NCBI GenBank assembly: GCA_002407775.1
Contig: DHOP01000026.1
Coordinates: 56,638-120,637 of the forward strand
DNA: 64,000 nucleotides
Source: Prevotella sp. UBA5387
Lineage (GTDB): Bacteria > Bacteroidota > Bacteroidia > Bacteroidales > Bacteroidaceae
Direction: 5' to 3'
Shown here piece by piece: positions 57,044 through 64,000 of the stretch. A program made the translations under genes and the position numbers. Under the pieces are notes generated by a model that was not told the DNA's origin, did no database searches, and saw only the letters and a program-made list of their open reading frames with translations. Every line of letters begins with the position of its first letter. The stretch's first letter is position 1.

Positions 57044-58816
57044 TTAATGCTCTCGCTCAATATAGGCAATCACATCACCCTTTTGAACCTTTGCACCTTG
57101 CTTTGCATTAATCTCAACGAGCTTTCCACCAAGATCTGCTTTGACCTCAACAAACTCGCCCCATGGTGCCTGAAGATAGCAGAACGCATCGCCTTCTGCA
57201 TATTTCTTGCCAACAAATGGCTCTACAGCAGGTGTAGCCTCGCCTTCGCCTTGGAATTCCCAGAAGACTTGTCCCTTCACCGGTGCAACAATAGCATCGG
57301 CCTTTGCATGCTTGTAAGCAGAAAGTTGTTCAGGCGTAGTGCTTGAACCGAGTTTAGCGTCCTTGGCACTCTGTAAGTCTGCCAAGAAGTTTTTCTTAGC
57401 TTGGCCACTCTTATAATTACGATATTGCTCGGGATGCATAGCCAATTCGAAGAGTTCCTCATCGTCCTTACCATACTCCCAGCCGTTTTCGTCCATCTCT
57501 TTGCGGAAATCTGAAAGAGCATTTTGCAATAAGGTATGAGGATCGGCATTAGTAAACTCTCTGCCTTGCTTCTTTGCAAGCTCAACGAGTTCAGGAGTAA
57601 TATCTCCTGGCACTTTACCGCTCTTTCCTAGAATCATACCCCACATAGAATCATCCATCATCACGAAGCGGCCTTTGCCCTGCTCCATAGTGAGCAGATT
57701 CATCAAGGCTATATTCTTGACATATTGAGAGAATGGAGTTACAAGTGGTGGATAGCCTACGTGTGGCCAAACATAAGCCACCTCGTCGAAGAGTTTGATA
57801 AGTAGGTCATCCTTAGACAATTCTACATCGCCTTTCTTTCTACGAAGGTTATTGATAGTATCATGAATACCACCAAGGTCTGACATCATCGAGCCCATCA
57901 TACCACCTGGAAGTCCGCAGGTCAGCAACAAAGAACTCATGACCTTGTTCTGTGGATTGATGAAGTAGCCCAACCACTCATCAATAAATTCTTGTGTGAG
58001 AGCACGAGCACGCATATAGGCGTTCATGTTGATCTCTGGTACATCAAATCCTGCATTCTTTAGCATGCTCTGCAAGCTGATAACATCAGGATGAACCTTA
58101 CCCCAAGACAATGGTTCAATAGCTGTATCCAGAATATCTGCACCGTTCATAGCCACCTCCAGCATTGATGCCATGCTTAGGCCAGGACCAGAATGACCGT
58201 GATATTCGATGATGATATCCGGATGCTTGGTCTTGATCATCTTTGTCAATTTGCCGAGGAATGCAGGCTGACCGATACCGGCCATATCCTTAAGGCATAT
58301 CTCTTCCGCACCAGCCTCTATTTCCTGGTCAGCGAGTTTAGCATAATATTCTAATGTATGAACCGGCGAAGTAGTTATACAAAGTGTGCCTTGCGGTGTC
58401 ATACCAGCTTCCTTGGCCCAACGTATTGACGGTGCAATGTTGCGAATGTCATTCAAGCCATCAAAGATACGAGTGATATCTGTTCCCTGTGCATGTTTCA
58501 CCTTATACATCAAAGCACGAACATCATCAGGTACAGGATACATTCTAAGAGCATTGAGACCGCGATCAAGCATATGTGTCTTGATGCCAGCATTATTGAA
58601 TGGCTTGCAAAAAGCACGCACTGCATCGTTAGGATTCTCGCCAGCAAGCAATTGCACTTGTTCAAAAGCGCCGCCATTGGTCTCTACGCGGGAGAAACAC
58701 CCCATTTCGATGATGGCCGGTGCAATCCGTTCTAATTGATCCTTGCGTGGCTGAAACTTTCCTGAACTCTGCCACATATCTCTGTATACGAGACTGAATC
58801 GAATTTTCTTTCCCAT
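57044..58816 (-). CDS. Carboxyltransferase (pyruvate carboxylase subunit B/oxaloacetate decarboxylase alpha-like)
   Basis: A 590-aa carboxyltransferase. The TIM barrel starts SLVYRDMWQSSGKF, in place of the usual RDAHQS; the metal Asp and the Gln remain. The Lys that is carboxylated in the family is in CLKDMAGIG, and IIEYHGHSGPGLSMASMLE replaces the standard HTHDTSG. A PYC_OADA-type helical region and a C-terminal lipoyl/biotinyl-like domain follow, but the AMKM biotinylation motif is absent: the turn reads FCYLQAPWGEFVEV. The protein should therefore work with a separate biotin carrier. The start at 58816 (MGKKIRFSL) is the family start; a longer frame to 58852 is less likely. A minus-strand TAATTTTG lies upstream. 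It probably acts in C3/C4 (pyruvate-oxaloacetate) metabolism. Confidence 0.88.
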   Translation of the reverse strand: MGKKIRFSLVYRDMWQSSGKFQPRKDQLERIAPAIIEMGCFSRVETNGGAFEQVQLLAGENPNDAVRAFCKPFNNAGIKTHMLDRGLNALRMYPVPDDVRALMYKVKHAQGTDITRIFDGLNDIRNIAPSIRWAKEAGMTPQGTLCITTSPVHTLEYYAKLADQEIEAGAEEICLKDMAGIGQPAFLGKLTKMIKTKHPDIIIEYHGHSGPGLSMASMLEVAMNGADILDTAIEPLSWGKVHPDVISLQSMLKNAGFDVPEINMNAYMRARALTQEFIDEWLGYFINPQNKVMSSLLLTCGLPGGMMGSMMSDLGGIHDTINNLRRKKGDVELSKDDLLIKLFDEVAYVWPHVGYPPLVTPFSQYVKNIALMNLLTMEQGKGRFVMMDDSMWGMILGKSGKVPGDITPELVELAKKQGREFTNADPHTLLQNALSDFRKEMDENGWEYGKDDEELFELAMHPEQYRNYKSGQAKKNFLADLQSAKDAKLGSSTTPEQLSAYKHAKADAIVAPVKGQVFWEFQGEGEATPAVEPFVGKKYAEGDAFCYLQAPWGEFVEVKADLGGKLVEINAKQGAKVQKGDVIAYIEREH

Positions 58817-58892
58817 AATTTCGGTTGATTTCCTTGAATGAAAAACCAGCACGATAAAAAGATCGGACTGGCAATTATGATTATTAGACTTG

Positions 58893-58900
58893 CAAAATTA
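58893..58900 (-). promoter_or_regulatory. Predicted -7 element of the carboxyltransferase gene
   Basis: The minus strand reads TAATTTTG, giving a leader of about 70 nt. Confidence 0.45.
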
Positions 58901-59087
58901 GGCAAAAAAAAAGATAATTCGTAGCAAAGCAATGCTTTTTTATGATTTATAAATAACTGTGCATCATCCTAAAGCAAGAAGATACGCCTATCTTTCACTC
59001 TTCCGCTTTAGGATTGCTAACAAATTAGGTACATCAATCTATTTGTGGCAAAACTAAAGATCTAAAAAATCCATGCTAGTTTTTTAT

Positions 59088-59151
59088 TCAAATCATATGG
59101 TGAAATAAAAAAATTCATGAAGGAATAATTTTATTTCACCCTATGATTTGA
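59088..59151. repeat. Long AT-rich inverted repeat downstream of tex
   Basis: Arms of 23 bp (59088-59110 and 59129-59151) are complementary at 22 positions, with an 18-nt loop. No T run follows on either strand. It begins 22 bp after the tex stop, so it could cap the 3' end of the parC-tex transcript. Confidence 0.75.
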
Positions 59152-59172
59152 TAAGAATGGAATGTATACCGA

Positions 59173-61305
59173 CTAAAACCTCATGGAGAGGGCTATGCGA
59201 TGACGACGGCGGTCAACTTCTATGACCTTTACACGTACATGTTGATGAAGTTTTACAACGTCATTTGGATTCTTCACATAGTGATCTGCCAGTTGTGAAA
59301 TATGCACCAATCCATCCTGGTGCACCCCTATGTCAACAAATGCACCGAAGTTGGTGATGTTGGTAATGATACCAGGAAGCTCCATGCCAGTAACCAGATC
59401 CTCTGGTGTCTTCACACGTGGGTCAAACTCGAAGGTTTCTATTTGAGCACGGGGATCTAAGCCAGGCTTTTCCAGCTCCTTCATGATGTCAGTGAGAGTG
59501 GGTAGCCCTACTGTATCGGAAACGTAGCGCTGGACATCTATTTTCTGGCGTTGTTCCGCACTCTTCATTAGGTCTATTACCGTGCAACCACAATCTTTGG
59601 CCATACATTGCACTATAGTATAACTCTCTGGATGAACTGCACTTCCATCCAAAGGATTTTCTCCATCCGGTATGCGTAGGAAACCCGCACATTGCTGGAA
59701 GGCTGAATTTCCAAGCCGAGGCACTTTCAGCAATTGACGACGAGAAGTGAACGCTCCATTTTCTCGACGATATTCTACAATATTGCGAGCCAATGAGGGT
59801 CCCAATCCGCTCACGTAAGTCAACAGGGCACGACTCGCCGTATTGAGATTAACACCTACTGAGTTAACACATAGTTCAACGGTCTGGTCAAGACTATGCC
59901 TGAGCTTAGCCTGATCTACATCATGCTGATATTGTCCAACTCCAATGCTCTTAGGATCAATCTTCACCAATTCGGCCAGTGGATCCATTAATCGACGACC
60001 AATGCTAACAGCTCCACGCACCGTAACATCCTCATTTGGAAACTCCTCACGTGCCACCTCTGAAGCAGAGTAAACGCTTGCACCATCCTCGCTCACCACA
60101 TAAGTAGGAACATCAGATATTTGTCTTAATATGTCGGACGTTTCCCTTGAGCCAGTGCCGTTGCCCACCGCGATGGCTTCAATATGATATCGCTTTACTA
60201 TTTCTTGGAAGAGGTGCAAAGGACTTGGGTCATTGGCCTTCCTATACTCTGCTTGTCTGCCTACGGCAAAAACGACACCGTGATAAAGAAGATTACCCTG
60301 TGCATCAAGTGCCACGACCTTACATCCTGTGCGAATTCCGGGATCTACGCCCATCACACGCTTCTGTCCAAGAGGTGGGGCTAACAGCAACTGGCGCAGG
60401 TTCTCCCCAAACACTTTAATAGCCTCATCATCGGCAAGTTCCTTGCTCGAAGTAGCAAACTCGTTCTCTATCGACGGACGCAAAAGACGTTTATAGGAAT
60501 CCTCTACCGCCTCGCTGACCAATGACTGGCATGGGCCATATCCATGCACATAATGGCGTTTCAGACGGTCCATACATTCATCATCGTCCACAGTAATGTT
60601 AATGCGTAGGATACCCTCAGACTCACCTCGACGAATGGCTAGGAGCCTATGTGAAGAGCAATGTCTCAATTCTTCACTGAAAAAAAAGTAGTCTGAATAC
60701 TTCTGAGCACCGTCTTCATCCTTCATTTTAGATATCACTCGCGATGCTATTGTGGCATCACGACGAAACACTTGACGTATTGTCTTTCTGCTACCCTCAC
60801 TCTCATTGATATTTTCTGCAATGATATCTTGGGCGCCCTTGATGGCTTCTGCCACATCAGTCACACTATCCTTAACAAAACGCAATGCCGCTTTCTCTGG
60901 ATTGGATTCTCTCTGTGCCATTATGATTTCAGCCAATGGTTCCAACCCTTGCTCACGGGCCACTGAAGCACGAGTGCGGCGATGTGGCTTATATGGCAAA
61001 TAAATGTCTTCCAACTCCGTGGCATTCCAGCTTGCAATGATACGTTTTTGAAGATCATCAGTTAGTTTACCTTGTTCGCTGATAGTGTGAATAATGGTAT
61101 CTTTACGCTTCTGTAGGTCTTTGAGCTTCTCGTTTAAGTCACTAATTGCTGCTACTTGCACTTCATTAAGATTACCTGTCGCCTCCTTTCTATAGCGACT
61201 GATAAATGGAATTGTGGCTCCAGCATCAAGTAATTCGAGCGTGGCATCCACCTGTGCAAGACGAATGTCGAGTTCTTCGGAAATATATTTGGCAAAGGAA
61301 TTCAT
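59173..61305 (-). CDS. tex: Tex-family S1 RNA-binding transcription accessory protein
   Basis: A 710-aa member of the Tex/YhgF family, conserved nucleic-acid-binding proteins related to eukaryotic Spt6. The N-terminal helical region has ATIPFISRYRKEATGNLNEV. The YqgF/RNase-H-like core starts VMGVDPGIRTGCKVVALDAQ and includes AIAVGNGTGSRET. The helix-hairpin-helix module is LLTYVSGLGPSLARNIVEYR, and the C-terminal S1 domain has GIITNITNFGAFVDIGVHQD. The order and length are standard. It lies 8 bp after the S41 peptidase gene, at the end of the parC-DUF3316-S41-tex unit. Confidence 0.95.
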   Translation of the reverse strand: MNSFAKYISEELDIRLAQVDATLELLDAGATIPFISRYRKEATGNLNEVQVAAISDLNEKLKDLQKRKDTIIHTISEQGKLTDDLQKRIIASWNATELEDIYLPYKPHRRTRASVAREQGLEPLAEIIMAQRESNPEKAALRFVKDSVTDVAEAIKGAQDIIAENINESEGSRKTIRQVFRRDATIASRVISKMKDEDGAQKYSDYFFFSEELRHCSSHRLLAIRRGESEGILRINITVDDDECMDRLKRHYVHGYGPCQSLVSEAVEDSYKRLLRPSIENEFATSSKELADDEAIKVFGENLRQLLLAPPLGQKRVMGVDPGIRTGCKVVALDAQGNLLYHGVVFAVGRQAEYRKANDPSPLHLFQEIVKRYHIEAIAVGNGTGSRETSDILRQISDVPTYVVSEDGASVYSASEVAREEFPNEDVTVRGAVSIGRRLMDPLAELVKIDPKSIGVGQYQHDVDQAKLRHSLDQTVELCVNSVGVNLNTASRALLTYVSGLGPSLARNIVEYRRENGAFTSRRQLLKVPRLGNSAFQQCAGFLRIPDGENPLDGSAVHPESYTIVQCMAKDCGCTVIDLMKSAEQRQKIDVQRYVSDTVGLPTLTDIMKELEKPGLDPRAQIETFEFDPRVKTPEDLVTGMELPGIITNITNFGAFVDIGVHQDGLVHISQLADHYVKNPNDVVKLHQHVRVKVIEVDRRRHRIALSMRF

Positions 61306-61313
61306 GCTATTTT

Positions 61314-62318
61314 CTATAACCCATTGATAAAACTTCGGGCTTTCTCGATGATTGTATCGCGGTTTTTGAGGAAATCGTCTTTTGTTAGTGACACACGAAT
61401 ATCCGGTTCTATTCCGTTCTCTGTGCTCTCTTTCTCGGTGTTATACATGGGGCAAGCTGAGAACCGCACACTCCAACCGCTTGGTAGTTCACTTGAAAAA
61501 GGTAATCCAGCTCCACCTCCTGTCTTATCACCGATTACCGTTACATTTGGACAGCATCTCATATACTTCACAAACTCATTTGCGGCTGAGAAGACTGCTC
61601 GATTGGTCAGGACCACGACAGGCTTCTGCCAACGCACTCCGCTACCAGGCTTAAGTTTTTGTGGACGAAGCTCCGAAAAGTCATTGTGCCCACGACCTGT
61701 CTTATGCTTCATATAGCCAACAAGAACTTCCTCATTGGTAAAGCGTCCTGCTAGTTCCTCTGCAGATGAGATTAGTCCACCACCATTTTGCCGCAGGTCA
61801 ATAATGAGAGCGCGACAGGGTTGGAAGAAAAGGAGAATATTGTCAAGATTTCCAGCTCCAATAGGTCCAGTGAAAGAAGGACAACGGAAGTAGCCAATAT
61901 TATCATCAAGGATTCGATAGCTGTAACCATTTGAAATGCGGTAATCTGTTCCAAGATATCGGTTGATGAGGGTGTCACTATAATTGGCTGGATAATGTTC
62001 GTGAAACCCCCAATATCGACCCATATCAAATGATGTGAAGAGATTAACATGGCCATCTTTCACCTCGGCAAGCATATTTCCTAGCACCTCCAAAAGCTGG
62101 CTTTCAGTCATCTGCGCATCAATCTGCTTGGCATAGCTTGTATGAACTTCGTTCCAGTCCACTCCTTTCTCGTCGAAAAAACAATAATGCTCATCCATGA
62201 TCTTCCACAATGCCTCGAAATTCCCCTGAGGATTGTCAGAGAATTCCGACTCCATTACACAGCTTGATAGTGCCAACACCATCAATAATAGCAATGTGAA
62301 ATTGATCTTTTTGTTCAT
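61314..62318 (-). CDS. S41-family peptidase lipoprotein
   Basis: A 334-aa C-terminal-processing-protease-like lipoprotein (lipobox LALSSC, Cys near residue 19). The N-terminal helical part (NFEALWKIMDEHYCFFDEKG) is the tricorn-core N domain. The catalytic Ser is probably in TNRAVFSAANEF and the Lys or its neighbours in VIGDKTGGGAGLPF; RALIIDLRQNGGG is the conserved core strand. There is no clear PDZ domain. The start at 62318 follows from the signal peptide; the frame reaches 62351. It follows the DUF3316 gene by 20 bp. Substrate unknown. Confidence 0.85.
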   Translation of the reverse strand: MNKKINFTLLLLMVLALSSCVMESEFSDNPQGNFEALWKIMDEHYCFFDEKGVDWNEVHTSYAKQIDAQMTESQLLEVLGNMLAEVKDGHVNLFTSFDMGRYWGFHEHYPANYSDTLINRYLGTDYRISNGYSYRILDDNIGYFRCPSFTGPIGAGNLDNILLFFQPCRALIIDLRQNGGGLISSAEELAGRFTNEEVLVGYMKHKTGRGHNDFSELRPQKLKPGSGVRWQKPVVVLTNRAVFSAANEFVKYMRCCPNVTVIGDKTGGGAGLPFSSELPSGWSVRFSACPMYNTEKESTENGIEPDIRVSLTKDDFLKNRDTIIEKARSFINGL

Positions 62319-62338
62319 GGGCTTATCCAAAAAAAGCA

Positions 62339-63121
62339 TTAAAATTTCCAACCGAAAACAACAGCATTAGAGTAATGGTGGTATTTCAAGCTATTCGCTT
62401 TTAGTTGACGAATGTCGCCAAGATAACCGAACGAGAACGTGGTTTTGAACAGAGAAAAGTCAAAAGTGAGCATTTGATGGAGCTGAGGGCCACTGAATGG
62501 GGAGACCAAGACAATGTTATGATCGTAGTTTCCCTTTGAGAAGATTTCATAGTACGACTGCCCATAGTTGGGTGAAAAGGCAGCTCCAATTAGCGGAAGG
62601 GACACAGCGTAGTTTAACTTCATCGGAAAACGTGCGATCCTAAAGCCCCAACAAAGCCTAGCAGCAGGGTCAATGGTGAGCGCAATGCGAGCTTGTGCAG
62701 GGTTATTAGAGTTTCGGGTATTATATGCCCCACCCAAGGTACCGTCCATCAAACCACCAATCATCAGATTAATCGAAGGTGATGAAAAGTCCAAGTTATA
62801 GTAACATCCTAGTCTAAAGCCATAAATCGCGGTCAAAAGAGAATTATTATTACCACGAGTTCCTGTTGATGATGCAAACAAATGATGCGTCATCTCACGT
62901 GTGATTTTACTATCTGCATGGCGACTAAAAGTCTGAGACAAATAGTGCAACTCCGTACCTGTCGATTTTTCTTGTGAGAGGTAGGTGTCAAGGATATCCG
63001 TATGCCCTATCCCAAACAACCTCACACGCTCCAGGCTTTGATATCTGGTGCTATCAGTGGTTGCCTGACTATAAGCAACAATGCTCACCAAGAGCCCTAA
63101 GGCCATGGTGAGCATTCGCAT
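62339..63121 (-). CDS. DUF3316-domain outer-membrane protein
   Basis: A protein of about 260 aa of the Bacteroidota DUF3316 family. The signal peptide is MRMLTMALGLLVSIVAYS, and the rest is predicted beta-rich (RVRLFGIGHTDILDTYLSQE, then GAYNTRNSNNPAQARIAL, then FSPNYGQSYYEIFSKGNYDH), consistent with a small outer-membrane barrel. The function is unknown. The start at 63121 avoids overlap with parC; ATGs at 63139 and 63154 are in the same frame. It sits between parC (4-bp gap) and the S41 peptidase gene. Confidence 0.82.
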   Translation of the reverse strand: MRMLTMALGLLVSIVAYSQATTDSTRYQSLERVRLFGIGHTDILDTYLSQEKSTGTELHYLSQTFSRHADSKITREMTHHLFASSTGTRGNNNSLLTAIYGFRLGCYYNLDFSSPSINLMIGGLMDGTLGGAYNTRNSNNPAQARIALTIDPAARLCWGFRIARFPMKLNYAVSLPLIGAAFSPNYGQSYYEIFSKGNYDHNIVLVSPFSGPQLHQMLTFDFSLFKTTFSFGYLGDIRQLKANSLKYHHYSNAVVFGWKF

Positions 63122-63125
63122 AGGT

Positions 63126-64000
63126 TTATTCCTTGTCATCATTATCGAATACATTGTCAGAGAATAGATTAAGTTGGCCAGTTATCTTGTCGATAATTTC
63201 CTGCTGACTTTTCCCTGCATCAGGATCAAAGTTTTCAGTCTGGTCTTCTAAATCAGAATCTTCCTTGTCATCATCTCTGACAGGCTCAGGAAATCTTGTA
63301 GGCTCAAGTTCCTTAATCTTGGCCACATTCCAAGTGCTTATTCGTTTGCCTTTTGCCTTAAACCCTTTGACAGAGACAAACTCTTCGACTTCAATCTCCA
63401 TATTTGGACGGACACTGTCGTCTCCTCCAAACGTGACTTGTAGGCGTGGATAAGCTGTGTCGGTAAGCAGGACAAGTTTGTTTACTGGGTTTTCTCCAAT
63501 ATAGTTTTGGGGCTTCTTTGAAGCTTCCATATGGAAACGCTTGAGGTATGGGTATCCATTATTATCGGCATCAAAAAGTACAGCAGTCCAAACTTTATTC
63601 TCGTCCCACTTCTCCAAAATGCGTATTCCTTCTGGGAAGTGATTGTTTAGATCAAAGTCAGTGATATAAAAGTCACCGTTTTGAAGAATTACAAGGATAT
63701 TGTCTTCATCATTGAATTCACCAAGCAACCTTCCATGCTCTTCATAATTCAGCCTGTTGACATCGGGATCATACCAAACCTTGCGACCTCCAAGTGTGGA
63801 ATGTCCATGACTCTTCAATGTCACTCGGTGCACACTTTTTTTGCTGAGTAAGTTGCCCTTGGCGGCACGACCCTTGATGGCTATCTTTGAGAAATCCTCT
63901 TCCAAAAAGATATTTTGCTTTTTCTTCTTAGGATCAGGATCAAGAGTAATCTTGATGGTTTCAGCCTCACCATTGGGATTAGCAGAAAAATAGAGAACGC
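63126..64000 (-). CDS. parC: DNA topoisomerase IV subunit A, C-terminal part
   Basis: The frame is open at the right edge; the N-terminal breakage-reunion domain with the active-site Tyr lies beyond the window. What remains is the C-terminal part typical of Bacteroidota ParC: a strand VLYFSANPNGEAETIK at the edge, then FSKIAIKGRAAKGNLLSKKS and KVWYDPDVNRLN. These are blade-like repeats related to the GyrA C-terminal domain. The last 60 residues are acidic and low-complexity (PVRDDDKEDSDLEDQ). ParC with ParE decatenates daughter chromosomes. It is first of the parC-DUF3316-S41-tex unit as seen here. Confidence 0.88.
   Translation of the reverse strand, partial: VLYFSANPNGEAETIKITLDPDPKKKKQNIFLEEDFSKIAIKGRAAKGNLLSKKSVHRVTLKSHGHSTLGGRKVWYDPDVNRLNYEEHGRLLGEFNDEDNILVILQNGDFYITDFDLNNHFPEGIRILEKWDENKVWTAVLFDADNNGYPYLKRFHMEASKKPQNYIGENPVNKLVLLTDTAYPRLQVTFGGDDSVRPNMEIEVEEFVSVKGFKAKGKRISTWNVAKIKELEPTRFPEPVRDDDKEDSDLEDQTENFDPDAGKSQQEIIDKITGQLNLFSDNVFDNDDKE

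Overview
The window looks like chromosomal DNA from a Bacteroidota species, most likely Prevotella or a close relative (Segatella, Hallella). The evidence is a SusC/SusD polysaccharide locus, lipoproteins and outer-membrane proteins of Bacteroidales type (LptD-like, DUF3316, DUF4369, DUF5606), an enlarged NusB, and many copies of the Bacteroidota -7 promoter element TAnnTTTG a short way upstream of starts. The DNA is AT-rich, and most genes are housekeeping genes in short operons.

Layout. 1-5.2 kb: end of a TrmH/SpoU RNA methyltransferase, a secreted GH43 enzyme, nicotinamidase (pncA), a small secreted protein, a SlyD-type prolyl isomerase and chorismate synthase (aroC). 5.2-11 kb: a possible non-coding RNA, pyrK-pyrD, an XRE-type regulator beside a 0.7 kb AT-rich repeat-bearing spacer, holA, an orphan HsdR-N-like nuclease-fold protein and a small membrane protein. 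11-15.5 kb: a TerB/DnaJ co-chaperone, a coiled-coil zinc-ribbon protein, a Nif3-like protein and an IS30-family insertion with a broken transposase. 15.5-21.3 kb (minus strand): a DUF4369 lipoprotein, pyrC, a membrane metallophosphoesterase, plsC and a dolichol-phosphate-mannose-synthase-like glycosyltransferase, preceded by a DivIC/FtsB protein and a four-helix membrane protein. 21.4-26.5 kb: dnaX, a 4 x 22-bp tandem repeat, asnA, a Ca2+/Na+ antiporter and Hsp20. 26.7-30.1 kb: nusB-yajC-ybbR-coaE-DUF5606 operon. 30.3-32.6 kb: rplY-pth-hslR-purN. 32.7-42.4 kb: a large TonB-type outer-membrane protein, aroB, a predicted preQ1-I riboswitch controlling yhhQ-queF, tRNA-Arg(CCG), pepT and a KefB-like antiporter.

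42.6-52.4 kb is a compact polysaccharide utilization locus. It encodes a secreted multidomain surface protein, SusC, SusD, an IPT/TIG surface glycan-binding lipoprotein and a BACON-GH5 endoglucanase lipoprotein. The last three genes are tightly packed and the GH5 start overlaps the preceding stop. Their products would bind, cleave and import a beta-glucan-type polymer. No regulator is visible beside the locus.

52.8-64 kb (minus strand): lptD, an HD-domain protein with a helical-repeat partner, a carboxyltransferase subunit lacking a canonical biotinyl-lysine motif, then parC (partial)-DUF3316-S41 protease-tex.

I found no CRISPR array, prophage, integrase, toxin-antitoxin pair or obvious defence island. 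The most noteworthy non-coding signals are the preQ1-I riboswitch, the possible RNA at 5.5 kb, the 22-bp tandem repeat and the AT-rich spacer beside the XRE regulator. All functional assignments come from motif recognition by eye; no database search was run.
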